A stretch of DNA of 64,000 nt from CADEFQ01 sp050185195 (GCA_050185195.1 JBFWZQ010000001.1:417524-481523); one strand, 5' to 3'; counted from the stretch's first letter, positions 31,442 through 41,067 are shown. Notes: generated by a model not told the origin, from the sequence alone. Numbers and translations are program-made.

Positions 31442-32048
31442 CCGGCGGTCGTGCCATGAGCGGCCGATGGCCCGGCTGCGTCGCGACGCGGTCGAGCCAG
31501 GCGCGCACGTGCGGGTAAGGGGCGAGGTCGTGCCCACCTTCTTCCGCCACGTGCGTGTAGGCGTACAGGGCGATATCGGCGATCGAATAGTGGCCGGCGG
31601 CGAAGAACCGGTGCGCGCCGAGATGGCGCTCCATGACGGCGAGCGCCGCCCGCCCGCGCTCGAGCCGGTCGGGCAGTTCGGCGCGACGCGGCGAATCGGC
31701 CGGCAGGTGCTTCACGATGAAGCGGGGCGTCGCGACGTAGGGCTCGTGGCTGTACTGCTCGAAGAACATCCATTGCAGCGCCTGCGCGCGCCCGATGCGA
31801 TCCGCCGGGACCAGCGGCGAGCCCTCCGCGAGATACCAGACGATCGCATTCGATTCGGCAAGACAGGTGCCGTCATCCAGTTCGAGGGTCGGGATGCGGC
31901 CGTTCGGGTTGCGCGCGAGGAATTCCGGCGTACGGGTCGCGCCCCGCAGGATGTCGCACTCCTCCCAGTCGTAGGCAATCCCGAGTTGCGCGCAGGTGAG
32001 GCGCACCTTGTAGCAGTTGCCGGAATCGAGGCAATCGTAGAGCTTCAT
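31410..32048 (-). CDS. Glutathione S-transferase family protein
   Basis: 212 aa. It has a thioredoxin-fold N-terminus (MKLYDCLDSGNCYKVRLTC), the glutathione-binding loop NGRIPTLELDDGTCLAESNA, and an all-helical C-terminal domain ending in HYSIADIALYAYTHVAEEGG. The conserved ESNAI segment binds the glutathione gamma-glutamyl group. ATG 32048 is preceded by a strong GGAGGTG ribosome site. The 3' end overlaps the gloB-like gene, suggesting a local theme of glutathione chemistry. Substrate unknown. Confidence 0.9.
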   Translation of the reverse strand: MKLYDCLDSGNCYKVRLTCAQLGIAYDWEECDILRGATRTPEFLARNPNGRIPTLELDDGTCLAESNAIVWYLAEGSPLVPADRIGRAQALQWMFFEQYSHEPYVATPRFIVKHLPADSPRRAELPDRLERGRAALAVMERHLGAHRFFAAGHYSIADIALYAYTHVAEEGGHDLAPYPHVRAWLDRVATQPGHRPLMARPPATSGFATRAT

Positions 32049-32083
32049 CGCTTTCACCTCCCGGCGGATAGCATAATCGCCCC

Positions 32084-33142
32084 ATGGGCTCCGTGTTCTA
32101 CCGGCGCGGTTTCGCGCTCGTCGCCACCCTCGCGATCGGCTACCTGCTGTACCGCGTCCTCGCGCCCTTCACCGGGCCCATCGTCTGGGCAACCTTCCTC
32201 GCCTTCATGCTCCACCCGCTGCACGAGCGCCTCACGCGGCGCCTGAAGGGCCGGGTAAGCCTCTCGGCCGGGTTCCTCACCACGCTCGCACCCGTTGCGA
32301 TCCTCGTGCCGCTGTCGATCCTGGGGGGCGTCTTTGCGGCGCAGGCCGCCGAACTCGCTTCGCGCGCCCAGGCCCTGTTCCAGCGCGTGGGCGCGAGCGG
32401 AATCGACGAACTGCGGCACTATCCGCTCGTCGGCCGCCCGCTCGCCTGGCTCGAGGAAAATGCCGGCTTCGGCGAGGCGCAGTTGCGCGAGTGGCTGCTC
32501 GCGGGCGGGCAATCATTCCTCAAGTGGGGCGCATCCCTCGGTGGCAACGTGGTGGTGGGTGCGCTCGGCACCGCGGTGGGCTTCGGCATCGCGATCGTGC
32601 TGCTCTATTTTTTCCTGCGCGACGGTGCGGCGTGGGCGGCCCGCGCGATCCGCCTGGTGCCGCTGGAGCCGACGCGGCGCGAGGAGCTGATCGCCCACCT
32701 CGCGCAGGTCACCCGCGCCGTGGTTTTCGGCAGCGGCGCAACCGCGTTGCTGCAGGGCATTGCGGTCGGCATCGGTTTTGCCATCGCGGGCCTGCCGACC
32801 TTCGTGGTGTTCGGCGTACTGGCCGCTCTCGTCTCGCTGCTGCCCATGGGCGGCGCGGCGCTCGTGTGGGCGCCCGGCGCGCTGTACCTCGCGGCGGTCG
32901 GCCGCTGGGGCATGGCCCTGTTCCTGCTGGTTTGGGGCGTTGGTGTGTCCTTCGGCGACAACTTCGTGCGCCCGTTGCTCGTCTCGCGCCACGCGCCGGT
33001 CTCGACGCTCACCGTGTTCATCGGCGTGCTGGGCGGCGCGGCGGCTTTCGGCGCGATCGGGCTCATCGTCGGCCCGCTCGTGCTCACGCTCGCGAAGGCA
33101 CTGCTCGACTACGTGGATGAAAAGTTCGTGCCGCCTGCATAA
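32084..33142 (+). CDS. AI-2E family transporter (PerM-like permease)
   Basis: 352 aa, about eight membrane helices. It has the PF01594 pattern: paired N-terminal helices with VWATFLAFMLHPLHERL, a long central amphipathic region, and the C-terminal GLPTFVVFGVLAALVSLLPM and GLIVGPLVLTLAKALL. Members are efflux-type permeases of unclear substrate; only some act on autoinducer-2 or on sodium/proton exchange. It diverges from the GST gene and lies 11 bases before uvrD. Confidence 0.87.
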   Translation: MGSVFYRRGFALVATLAIGYLLYRVLAPFTGPIVWATFLAFMLHPLHERLTRRLKGRVSLSAGFLTTLAPVAILVPLSILGGVFAAQAAELASRAQALFQRVGASGIDELRHYPLVGRPLAWLEENAGFGEAQLREWLLAGGQSFLKWGASLGGNVVVGALGTAVGFGIAIVLLYFFLRDGAAWAARAIRLVPLEPTRREELIAHLAQVTRAVVFGSGATALLQGIAVGIGFAIAGLPTFVVFGVLAALVSLLPMGGAALVWAPGALYLAAVGRWGMALFLLVWGVGVSFGDNFVRPLLVSRHAPVSTLTVFIGVLGGAAAFGAIGLIVGPLVLTLAKALLDYVDEKFVPPA

Positions 33143-33153
33143 TAGGCGGCTCT

Positions 33154-35370
33154 ATGGACCTCTCCCCGATCCTCTCTCCGCTGAACGACGCGCAGCGCGC
33201 GGCGGTCACCGGCCCCGTCGGGCCCATGCTGGTGCTTGCGGGCGCCGGTAGCGGCAAGACACGCGTACTCACCCACCGCGTCGCCTGGCTCATCCAGGCC
33301 GAGGGCGCCTCGCCGCACAGCATCCTTGCGGTCACCTTCACCAACAAGGCCGCCGCCGAGATGCGCGCGCGCATCGAAAGCCTGCTCGGCATCCCGGGCG
33401 GTTCACTCTGGATCGGCACCTTCCACGGTATCGCGCACCGCCTGCTGCGCCTGCATTGGCGGGAAGCGGGCCTGCCGCAGGGCTTCCAGATCCTCGATGC
33501 CGAGGACCAGCTGCGCATGGTGAAGAAGCTCCTGAAGGGCCAGGGGCTCGATGAATCGCGCTGGATTCCGCGCGAGGTCATGTGGTTCATCAACCACCAG
33601 AAGGACGAGGGCCTGCGCCCGAAGGCGCTGAAGGACGGCAACGACCCCACGCGGCGCCAGCTCATCAAGCTCTACCAGGACTACGAGGAGGTTTGCGCGC
33701 GCGCGGGGGTCGTCGATTTCGCCGAGTTGCTGCTGCGCGCGTTCGAGCTGCTGCGCGACCAGCCAGAGGTGCTGCGGCACTACCGCTCACGCTTCCAGCA
33801 CGTGCTGGTCGACGAGTTCCAGGACACGAACGCGATCCAGTACGCCTGGATGAAGCTGATCGCGGGCAGCGAGGGCGCGCCGTTCATCGTCGGGGACGAC
33901 GATCAATCGATCTACCGGTGGCGAGGCGCGCGGGTCGAGAACCTGCAGCAGTTTCGCCGCGACTGGCCGCAGGCGCAGTTGCACAAGCTCGAGCAGAACT
34001 ATCGCTCGACGGGCAACATCCTGAAGGGCGCCAATGCCCTGATCGAGCACAACAGCGGCCGGCTCGGCAAGAACCTCTGGACGAGCGGCGGCCATGGCGA
34101 GCCGATCCGGCTGTATTCGGCGTTCAACGAGCGCGACGAGGCGGAGTTCGTCACCCACCGGATCCGCGAGTGGGTGCAGCAGGGTGGCGCGCGGCGCGAG
34201 GTCGCGATCCTTTACCGCTCGAACGCGCAGTCGCGCGTGTTCGAGGAAGCATTCCTCTCCGCGCGCATCCCGTACAAGGTCTACGGCGGCCTGCGTTTCT
34301 TCGAACGCGCCGAGATCAAGGATGCGCTCGCCTACCTGCGCCTGCTCTCGAACCGCGACGATGACGCCTCGTTCGAACGCGTCGTGAACCTGCCGGCGCG
34401 CGGCATCGGCGCGAAGACCGTCGACGAATTGCGGCTCGCGGCGCGGGCGGCGGGCGGCTCGATGTGGCAGGCAGCGCAGGCGGCGGTGGGCGCCGGCACA
34501 CTCGGCGCGCGCGCTTCGTCGGCGCTCGGCGGGTTCCTGCAACTGATCGAGCGGATGGCCACCGATGTGGCCCCATTGCCGCTGTTCGAGCAGGTGGACC
34601 TGGTGCTCTCCGCCAGCGGCCTCGTCGATCACCACAAGAAGGACAAGGCCGACCGCGGCGAAGCGCGCGTCGAGAACCTCGAGGAACTCGTCAGCGCCGC
34701 GCGGGGCTTCGAGCCCGAGGGCGAACTGCCGCCACTCGACGCCTTCCTCGCCCACGCCGCCCTCGAGTCGGGCGAGGGCCAGGCGGAAGCGTGGGAAGAC
34801 TGCGTGCAAATGATGACCCTGCACACCGCCAAGGGCCTCGAGTTTCCGATCGTGTTCCTCTGTGGCATGGAAGACGGGCTCTTCCCGCACCAGCGCTCGC
34901 TCAACGACCTCGACGGGCTCGAGGAAGAGCGCCGGCTCTGTTATGTCGGCATGACCCGCGCCATGCGCCAGCTCTATATCAGCTTCGCGGAGCAGCGCCG
35001 CCTGCACGGCACCGACAGCTACGGCCAGCCCTCGCGCTTCATCACCGAGATCCCCGAGGACCTCGTCGAGGAAGTGCGACCCCGGATCATGCTCGGCCGA
35101 CCCTACGCGCGCCCCTCAGGCCATTCGCACGGGCGCGAGGCGCACGCGGCACCGGCCTACTCGCACTCGCAGGCCGCGCGGCGCGCCGTGGCGGCCGAGC
35201 CGGTGGCGCCGGGCATGAAGCTCGGCGCACGCGTGCGGCACGGCAAGTTCGGCGAGGGCACCGTGCTCAATGTCGAAGGGCAGGGCCCGCAGGCACGGGT
35301 GCAGGTGAACTTCGAGCGCCAGGGCACGAAATGGCTCATGCTCGCTTACGCCAACCTCGAGGCAATGTGA
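33154..35370 (+). CDS. uvrD: DNA helicase II UvrD
   Basis: 738 aa SF1A helicase. Walker A AGAGSGKTRVLTHRVAWL, motif Ia TFTNKAAAEMRARI, Walker B VLVDEFQDTNAIQYAW, DDDQSIYRWRGA, and motif VI EERRLCYVGMTRAMRQLYIS are intact. The C-terminal KLGARVRHGKFGEGTVLNVE module is the UvrD-type Tudor-like domain. It unwinds DNA in mismatch and nucleotide-excision repair. Length and domain order match E. coli UvrD. Confidence 0.96.
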   Translation: MDLSPILSPLNDAQRAAVTGPVGPMLVLAGAGSGKTRVLTHRVAWLIQAEGASPHSILAVTFTNKAAAEMRARIESLLGIPGGSLWIGTFHGIAHRLLRLHWREAGLPQGFQILDAEDQLRMVKKLLKGQGLDESRWIPREVMWFINHQKDEGLRPKALKDGNDPTRRQLIKLYQDYEEVCARAGVVDFAELLLRAFELLRDQPEVLRHYRSRFQHVLVDEFQDTNAIQYAWMKLIAGSEGAPFIVGDDDQSIYRWRGARVENLQQFRRDWPQAQLHKLEQNYRSTGNILKGANALIEHNSGRLGKNLWTSGGHGEPIRLYSAFNERDEAEFVTHRIREWVQQGGARREVAILYRSNAQSRVFEEAFLSARIPYKVYGGLRFFERAEIKDALAYLRLLSNRDDDASFERVVNLPARGIGAKTVDELRLAARAAGGSMWQAAQAAVGAGTLGARASSALGGFLQLIERMATDVAPLPLFEQVDLVLSASGLVDHHKKDKADRGEARVENLEELVSAARGFEPEGELPPLDAFLAHAALESGEGQAEAWEDCVQMMTLHTAKGLEFPIVFLCGMEDGLFPHQRSLNDLDGLEEERRLCYVGMTRAMRQLYISFAEQRRLHGTDSYGQPSRFITEIPEDLVEEVRPRIMLGRPYARPSGHSHGREAHAAPAYSHSQAARRAVAAEPVAPGMKLGARVRHGKFGEGTVLNVEGQGPQARVQVNFERQGTKWLMLAYANLEAM

Positions 35371-35377
35371 CGCCACC

Positions 35378-36751
35378 ATGAAAATCGTGATCCTCGGCGC
35401 AGGACAGGTCGGCCGCACGGCCGCGTACCACCTCTCGCGCGAGGAGGCGAACGACGTCACCGTCGTCGATACGAACCAGGACGTGCTGCGCGACCTGCAG
35501 GGCCGCCTCGACATCCGCACGGTCGCCGGCAACGCTTCGTTCCCGACCGTGCTCGATTCGGCCGGCGCTGCCGACGCCGAAGTGCTGATCGCGCTCACGA
35601 ACAGCGACGAAGTGAACATGCTCGCGTGCGAGGTGGCCTACACGCTTTATCGCACGCCCACCAAGATCGCCCGCATCCGCTCGGCCGAATACACCGCCAA
35701 CCCGAAACTTTTTTCCGACGAGGCGCTGTCGGTCGACGTCTGGATCAGCCCTGAACAGCTCGTGACCGAATACATCGAGCGCCTGATCCGCTATCCGGGC
35801 GCGCTGCAGGTGCTGACCTTCGCCGCGGGCCGCGTGCGCCTCGTCGGGGTGCGTGCAAGCGGCGGCGCGCCGCTCGTCGGCCAGCCGATCCGGGCGCTGC
35901 GCGAGCACCTGCCGGACGTCGATGTGCGCATCGTCGCCGTCTACCGCGATGGGCGCAGCATCGAGCCCGAGGCCGATGTCGTCATCCAGGCGGACGACGA
36001 AGTGTTCTACCTCGCCGAGCGCGACTTCGTCCGGCGCGTCATGAACGAACTGCGCAAGGAAGACAACCCGGCGAAGCGCGTGGTGATCGCCGGCGGCGGC
36101 AGCATCGGCTTTCGCCTCGCCCGCGCGCTCGAGAAGACGCACTACGTGAAGGTCATCGAGCGCGACCCGAAGCGCGCCCGCCAGGTCTCCGAGGTGCTGG
36201 AGCACGCGATCGTGCTGCACGGCGACGCGGCGGACGAGGAGCTGCTGATCGAGGAGAACATCGACAGCGCGGACGTGTTCGCCGCGCTGACGAACTCCGA
36301 GGAGGCGAACATCCTCTCGGCGATGCTCGCCAAGCGGCTCGGCGCCGCGAAGGTAATGGCCCTCATCAACAAGCCCTCCTACGCCGAGCTGATGGAGAGC
36401 GGCAACATCGATGTCGCGATCTCGCCGCAGTCCGTCACGATCGGCTCCCTGCTCGCCCACGTGCGGCGCGGCGACATCGTGCGCGTGCACTCGCTCAAGC
36501 ACGGCGCGGCGGAGGCGATGGAGGCGATCGCACACAGCGAGAACGGGCGCTCGCGGGTCGTCGGGGTCGCGGTCGACGCGATCGCCCTCCCGGACGGCGC
36601 GCGCATCGGCGCGATCGTTCGCGACCAGAAGGTCATCATGGCGCACAGCGACACGGTGGTGGAGGAGGACGACCACGTGATCATCTTCCTCACCGATCGG
36701 CGGCACGTCGAACAGGTGGAGCGGCTCTTCATGACCGCCACGGCGCGATAA
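35378..36751 (+). CDS. trkA: Trk system potassium uptake protein TrkA
   Basis: 457 aa with two RCK halves, each with an NAD-binding GxGxxG (VILGAGQVGRTAAYHL at the start and VVIAGGGSIGFRLARAL near residue 235) and a C-terminal TrkA_C segment. It gates the TrkH potassium channel. The next gene trkH starts 6 bases after the stop, forming a two-gene operon. Confidence 0.96.
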   Translation: MKIVILGAGQVGRTAAYHLSREEANDVTVVDTNQDVLRDLQGRLDIRTVAGNASFPTVLDSAGAADAEVLIALTNSDEVNMLACEVAYTLYRTPTKIARIRSAEYTANPKLFSDEALSVDVWISPEQLVTEYIERLIRYPGALQVLTFAAGRVRLVGVRASGGAPLVGQPIRALREHLPDVDVRIVAVYRDGRSIEPEADVVIQADDEVFYLAERDFVRRVMNELRKEDNPAKRVVIAGGGSIGFRLARALEKTHYVKVIERDPKRARQVSEVLEHAIVLHGDAADEELLIEENIDSADVFAALTNSEEANILSAMLAKRLGAAKVMALINKPSYAELMESGNIDVAISPQSVTIGSLLAHVRRGDIVRVHSLKHGAAEAMEAIAHSENGRSRVVGVAVDAIALPDGARIGAIVRDQKVIMAHSDTVVEEDDHVIIFLTDRRHVEQVERLFMTATAR

Positions 36752-36757
36752 CCAGCC

Positions 36758-38206
36758 GTGTTTGCCGTCCTGCATGTCCTCGGGCTGATGCTCGCGTTCT
36801 TCACGATCACGTTCGTGCTGCCGATGATCTGCTCGCTGCTGACCGGCGACGGCATGTTCGGGGATTTTGCCGCGGCGGCCGGCCTCAACATCCTCGTGGG
36901 CCTGGCCCTCGCGCTCGCGTTTCGCCGCTTCCGGCGCGAACTCGCCGCGCGCGACGGGTTCCTGCTCGTCACGCTCGCCTGGGTCATCATGTCGGCGGCG
37001 GCCAGCCTGCCGCTCATGTTGGCGATCCCGGGGCTCTCCTTCACGGACGCATACTTCGAGGCGATGTCGGGACTCACGACCACGGGCTCGACCGTGCTGG
37101 CGGGGCTCGACTCGCTGCCACCCTCGGTCAACCTGTGGCGCTGCGCGCTGCATTGGTACGGCGGCCTCGGCATCATCGTGCTCGCAGTCGCGGTGTTGCC
37201 GCTGCTCGGCGTCGGCGGCATGCAGGTCTACAAGGCCGAAAGCCCGGGACCCGTGAAGGACGAAAAGCTGACGCCGCGCATCACCCAGACCGCGAAGGCG
37301 CTGTGGCTCGTCTACGCGAGCATCACGGCGGCGGGCGTGATCGGGCTGCACGCGGCGGGCATGACGTGGCTCGACTCGATCTGCCACGCTTTCTCTGCCA
37401 TCGGCCTCGGCGGCTTCTCCACCCACGATTCCGGGATCGGCTTCTACGACTCGGCCGGGATCGAGTTCGTGCTGATCCTGATCATGCTGCTCGCGTGCAT
37501 GAACTTCTCGCGCCATTTCATGGCGGTGCAAAAGCTGTCGCTCGCGCCCTACCTGCGGGACACCGAGGCGAAGGCGATCCTCATCGTGCTCGGCACGACG
37601 ATTTTCGGCATCACGATGCTCGTCTGGCTGAGCGGCAACTACCAGGAGTTCGGCACGACGCTGCGCCACGTCGCCTTCAGCGTCGTCTCGGTCGCCTCGA
37701 CGACCGGCTTCGTCACCCAGGACTACGAGCAGTGGCCGATCTTCGCGCCGGTCTGGATGTTGTTCCTCTCCTGCATCGTCTGCAGCACGGGATCGACGGG
37801 CGGCGGCATCAAGATGTTCCGCACGCTGCTGCTCGAGCGCCACGCGGTGCGCGAGATGAAGGTGCTGCTGCATCCACGCGCGCTCGTGCCGATCCGCATC
37901 GGCGGCTACGTGATTCCCGAGCGCATCGTCTATGCCGTGCTCGCCTTCATCTTCCTCTACTTCGCGACGATCGCGGTACTCACCTTCACGCTGCTGCTCT
38001 CGGGCCTCGACCTCGTATCTTCCTTCAGCGGCGTCGTCGCCTCGATCAACAACCTCGGCCCCGGGCTCGAGATGGCCGGCCCCTCCACCCAGTACCAGAA
38101 GTTCACCGACTTCCAGACCTGGGTGTTCACGGCCGCGATGCTCCTCGGCCGGCTCGAGATTTTCAGCGTGCTGGTGCTGTTCACGCCGGCGTTCTGGAGG
38201 AAATGA
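36758..38206 (+). CDS. trkH: Potassium uptake channel TrkH
   Basis: 482 aa integral membrane protein with four pore repeats. Recognisable selectivity-filter regions are FEAMSGLTTTGSTVLAGLDS, FSAIGLGGFSTHDSGIGFY, VASTTGFVTQDYEQW and SFSGVVASINNLGPGLEM. It imports potassium under TrkA control. The start is GTG at 36758. A hairpin immediately follows the stop. Confidence 0.95.
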   Translation: MFAVLHVLGLMLAFFTITFVLPMICSLLTGDGMFGDFAAAAGLNILVGLALALAFRRFRRELAARDGFLLVTLAWVIMSAAASLPLMLAIPGLSFTDAYFEAMSGLTTTGSTVLAGLDSLPPSVNLWRCALHWYGGLGIIVLAVAVLPLLGVGGMQVYKAESPGPVKDEKLTPRITQTAKALWLVYASITAAGVIGLHAAGMTWLDSICHAFSAIGLGGFSTHDSGIGFYDSAGIEFVLILIMLLACMNFSRHFMAVQKLSLAPYLRDTEAKAILIVLGTTIFGITMLVWLSGNYQEFGTTLRHVAFSVVSVASTTGFVTQDYEQWPIFAPVWMLFLSCIVCSTGSTGGGIKMFRTLLLERHAVREMKVLLHPRALVPIRIGGYVIPERIVYAVLAFIFLYFATIAVLTFTLLLSGLDLVSSFSGVVASINNLGPGLEMAGPSTQYQKFTDFQTWVFTAAMLLGRLEIFSVLVLFTPAFWRK

Positions 38207-38238
38207 GCGACGGGCGGCTTGCGATTCTGGCCCGTCGC
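38207..38238 (+). terminator. Terminator-like hairpin after trkH
   Basis: GCGACGGGC (38207-38215) and GCCCGTCGC (38230-38238) are perfect inverted repeats directly after the trkH stop, with a 14-base loop. No T-run follows, so it may stabilise the mRNA end or work with Rho rather than end transcription alone. Confidence 0.35.
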
Positions 38239-38261
38239 CTTAAGCTCCTAGCCCATAGCCC

Positions 38262-39914
38262 ATGGACGGGGGTGCCGTGTCCGCCACACCGGAGCTTTCG
38301 GCTTTCGAGCGCGCGCTGCGCCTCCTCACCCGCGTCCGCGCGGGCGAAGGCCGCTGTATCGCGCTCTTCGCGTCGCACGCCTTCCTGATCATGGCGTCGT
38401 ACTACGTGCTGAAGGCGCTGCGCGAGTCCTTCCTGCTCGCCGGCGCCGCGGCCGAGGTTCGCAGCTATGCGGTCGCCGCGAACGGCGTCGTGCTGATGCT
38501 GCTGGTGCCGCTCTACAGCGCGGTGCGGCGGCGGATCGACGGCGCGAACCTCGTGCGCGCCGTCAGCGCGTTCTTCGCGGTGAACATCCTCGCCTTCGCG
38601 CTCGCGTTCCCGTTCCGCTCGAGCCACTGGTTCGGCATCGTGTTCTTCATCTGGGTGAGCGTGTACGGGCTGATGGTCGTCGCACAGTTCTGGGCGCTCG
38701 CCGCGAGCCATTTCAACACCAAGACGGGCCAGCGGCTCTTTCCCGCGATCATGCTCGGCTCGACGCTCGGCGCGCTCGCGGGCGCGCAGCTCACCGATCT
38801 GCTGATCGTGCGCGTCGGGCCGCTGCCGCTGCTGCTGCTCGGTGTCGTGCTGCTCGCGACGAGCATCGCGCTGATCCGGCCGGAAACCGACGCCATCCCG
38901 CAGCCCTCGCGGCCGCAGGCCGCGCCAGGCGAGGCGCCGCAGCGCGTGGGCTCGATACTCGGCGGCTTCCAGGTCGTGTTCAGGAGCCGCTACCTGCTGC
39001 TCGTCGCGGCGTTCGTCGTACTGCTCAACTGCATCGGCTCGACCGGCGACTACCTGCTCGCGGCGCTCATCAAGGGGCGCGCCGAGGCGCTCGCGGGCGC
39101 CACCGCGGCGCTCGCCGATCGCGAGGCGATCATCGGTGCGCTCTACGCGCGCTACCAGCTCTGGGTCACGCTCGCCGGCGTGCTCGTGCAGGCCCTGCTC
39201 GTGTCGCGCATCTATCGCGCGGTTGGCGTGCGCGGCGCGCTGCTCGTGCTGCCGGCGATGGCGCTTTTCGTCTATGGCGCGATCGCGTTCGTGCCGGTCT
39301 TCAGCATGATCTATGTCGCGAAGATCCTCGAGAGCTCGACCAACTATTCACTGATGAACACGACGCAGCAGACGCTCTACCTGCCGACGGGCGCCGCGGA
39401 GAAGTTCGACGGCAAGACGACGATCGACACTTTTTTCTGGCGCTTCGGCGACATCCTGCAAGCCGGCGTCGTGTTCGCGGGGCTCAACTGGCTGGGCCTC
39501 GGCACGCGCGGGTTCGCGCTGCTGAACGCCGTGTTGTGCGTACTCTGGATCGCGCTCGCCGTGCTGATCGGCCGCCGCTATACCGCGCTCTCGCGCACCG
39601 AAACGCACAACACCGCGCCGATGCGGCAGCGCCAGCCGGAAGACCTCGTGGTGTATCCAGGCCGCACGATCGATCACCGGCTGCCGGCGGAAACCTTCTT
39701 CGATCCCGATCCGGGCGACGTGCTCGCGTACGAAGCGCGCCTCGCGAGCGGCGCACCACTGCCGCACTGGCTCGAGTTCGACGCGGCGATCGTGCGCCTC
39801 AGCGGCACGGCACCCGCCGATTGCGCGTTCGAGGAGCGCATCGAGATCGTCGCCTCCGACATGGACGGCGCGATCGCAACCGCCATCTTCACGATGCGTC
39901 GGGCAACAGCCTGA
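38262..39914 (+). CDS. ATP/ADP-translocase-like MFS permease fused to a C-terminal CADG (cadherin-like) domain
   Basis: 550 aa. Residues 1-450 form about twelve membrane helices resembling the Npt1/NTT nucleotide-transporter group and related MFS proteins (HAFLIMASYYVLKALRESFL; FFWRFGDILQAGVVFAGLNW). Residues 455-550 are an Ig-like CADG domain with FFDPDPGDVLAYEARLASG, PLPHWLEFDAAIVRLSGTAP and VASDMDGAIATAIFTM. CADG domains are normally extracellular adhesion or binding modules, so their fusion to a permease is odd. With twelve helices the tail would be cytoplasmic unless one helix is missing. Substrate unknown. The 3' end overlaps the convergent kinase-like gene by 26 bases. Confidence 0.75.
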   Translation: MDGGAVSATPELSAFERALRLLTRVRAGEGRCIALFASHAFLIMASYYVLKALRESFLLAGAAAEVRSYAVAANGVVLMLLVPLYSAVRRRIDGANLVRAVSAFFAVNILAFALAFPFRSSHWFGIVFFIWVSVYGLMVVAQFWALAASHFNTKTGQRLFPAIMLGSTLGALAGAQLTDLLIVRVGPLPLLLLGVVLLATSIALIRPETDAIPQPSRPQAAPGEAPQRVGSILGGFQVVFRSRYLLLVAAFVVLLNCIGSTGDYLLAALIKGRAEALAGATAALADREAIIGALYARYQLWVTLAGVLVQALLVSRIYRAVGVRGALLVLPAMALFVYGAIAFVPVFSMIYVAKILESSTNYSLMNTTQQTLYLPTGAAEKFDGKTTIDTFFWRFGDILQAGVVFAGLNWLGLGTRGFALLNAVLCVLWIALAVLIGRRYTALSRTETHNTAPMRQRQPEDLVVYPGRTIDHRLPAETFFDPDPGDVLAYEARLASGAPLPHWLEFDAAIVRLSGTAPADCAFEERIEIVASDMDGAIATAIFTMRRATA

Positions 39915-40857
39915 GATCGCCTTTGTCGATGCGGCGCACGAGCTTCGCGCGCCGCCGCTCGACTTCGCCGATTTCCTTGTTCGTCAGGCCGAGCTGCAGC
40001 AGCGTGCCGCGACGCTTCACGCCGCGCATCGCGTCGAAGTTGGCGCCCGGCGCGCGCGGTTCCCAGGTCTCGCCGACCAGCTCGTACTGTGCAATCACTG
40101 CGAGTCGCGCGCGCAGTTCATCGAGCGTCAGCGCCCGCAGCCGATCGGCCAGCGCGCGATCCACGGCGTCGACGTGCAGGGCCTTCCAGAAGATGCCGAC
40201 ATCGCTTTCCTCGGAATCGAACGCGACGCCGTTGTCGATCGCCCAGGCACGCACCGCGGTGCCTTCGCCGGTGAGCATCACGTTGCCGAGGTTCGAGTCC
40301 TTGTGTTCGACCAGATAAGTGAGGACGTTCAGGCGGCTGATCGTGCGCGCATAGGCGGGATCGGCCGCGAAGCGCGCCTCATCGATCGCGAGCGGGTGGG
40401 GCTTCGCGCCGTTCAACCAGCACTGCACCATGTAGAACGTGGCGTCCGTGCCGCGCCAGGCCTCGACGGCCGCTGGATCGATCGCCTTGAATTGCGGGAG
40501 CGGCGCGGAACGCAGCGCGATGGGCGGCACCACTTGCTCTTCCGCCGGGAACAACAGGCGGGATAACTCGTAGGCCGCGAGTTCGTAGCGCGGTTCGTTG
40601 TTGAAGGAGCTCACACCCGCCCCCGCGCGCCGCACCTTGATTTTGAAGGCCGCCGGATCGGCCATCGTGTGCGCCATCGCCTTGCGCGTGATGTCCTTCT
40701 CGAAGCGCACGGGCTTCGCGTCCTCGATCACGAGATCGGGGGCAGTCAGGGCGTCGAGGGTGCAGGTCCCGTCATTTGCGTGCGCTGCAGCAAAGAGGCA
40801 CAGGAGGGCCGCGGGTCCTGCCGCCCGGCCACTCCGAATCCAGCCTGTACCATCCAT
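39889..40857 (-). CDS. Secreted protein with a kinase-like (PI3K/HipA-like) fold
   Basis: 322 aa. A signal peptide (AAGPAALLCLFAAAHANDG) is followed by a domain with kinase-fold landmarks: RYELAAYELSRLLFP (helix with conserved Glu, residues 90-104), a hinge-like FYMVQCWLNG (141-150), a catalytic-loop-like EHKDSNLGNVML (184-195) and a metal-loop-like AWAIDNGVAF (204-213). The D...N spacing and I-D-N recall PI3/4-kinase and HipA/FAM20-like proteins. I cannot name the family and activity is not shown. A second such domain occurs in the 47686-49578 gene. The N-terminal signal implies export, unusual for a kinase fold. Confidence 0.6.
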   Translation of the reverse strand: MDGTGWIRSGRAAGPAALLCLFAAAHANDGTCTLDALTAPDLVIEDAKPVRFEKDITRKAMAHTMADPAAFKIKVRRAGAGVSSFNNEPRYELAAYELSRLLFPAEEQVVPPIALRSAPLPQFKAIDPAAVEAWRGTDATFYMVQCWLNGAKPHPLAIDEARFAADPAYARTISRLNVLTYLVEHKDSNLGNVMLTGEGTAVRAWAIDNGVAFDSEESDVGIFWKALHVDAVDRALADRLRALTLDELRARLAVIAQYELVGETWEPRAPGANFDAMRGVKRRGTLLQLGLTNKEIGEVERRRAKLVRRIDKGDLRLLPDAS

Positions 40858-40984
40858 GGCACCCCCGAATGCCCCCGCTTCGACGGGCGGGAGTCGCGAA
40901 ATCTTACACTCGGGACTCCACGGTGAGGCAAGGCGGCTTTCCAGCCCGCGCTAATTGATTGATCGCAAAGCCTGGTAGCGGTGG

Positions 40985-41000
40985 CGGCATCGATCTTGCT
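40985..41000 (+). promoter_or_regulatory. Sigma-54-type promoter for the PEP-CTERM gene
   Basis: CGGCAT-N5-TTGCT: the GG and GC dinucleotides are exactly 10 bases apart, as in the -24/-12 consensus TGGCAC-N5-TTGCW. It is 68 bases upstream of the ATG at 41068. PEP-CTERM/exosortase systems are often tied to the sigma-54 regulator PrsR, so the match makes sense. No PrsR is seen in this window. Confidence 0.5.
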
Positions 41001-41067
41001 GGGACTCTGTCCTACGGATGCCGCCCAGGAAGAGGCCGGTACCGAATGTCGGCCAAGGGGAATCGAA

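Noticed and set aside
35336..37873. An 845-residue minus-strand frame opposite trkA and trkH
   Set aside because: Both plus-strand genes are intact and well conserved; the composition is that of a reverse-strand shadow.
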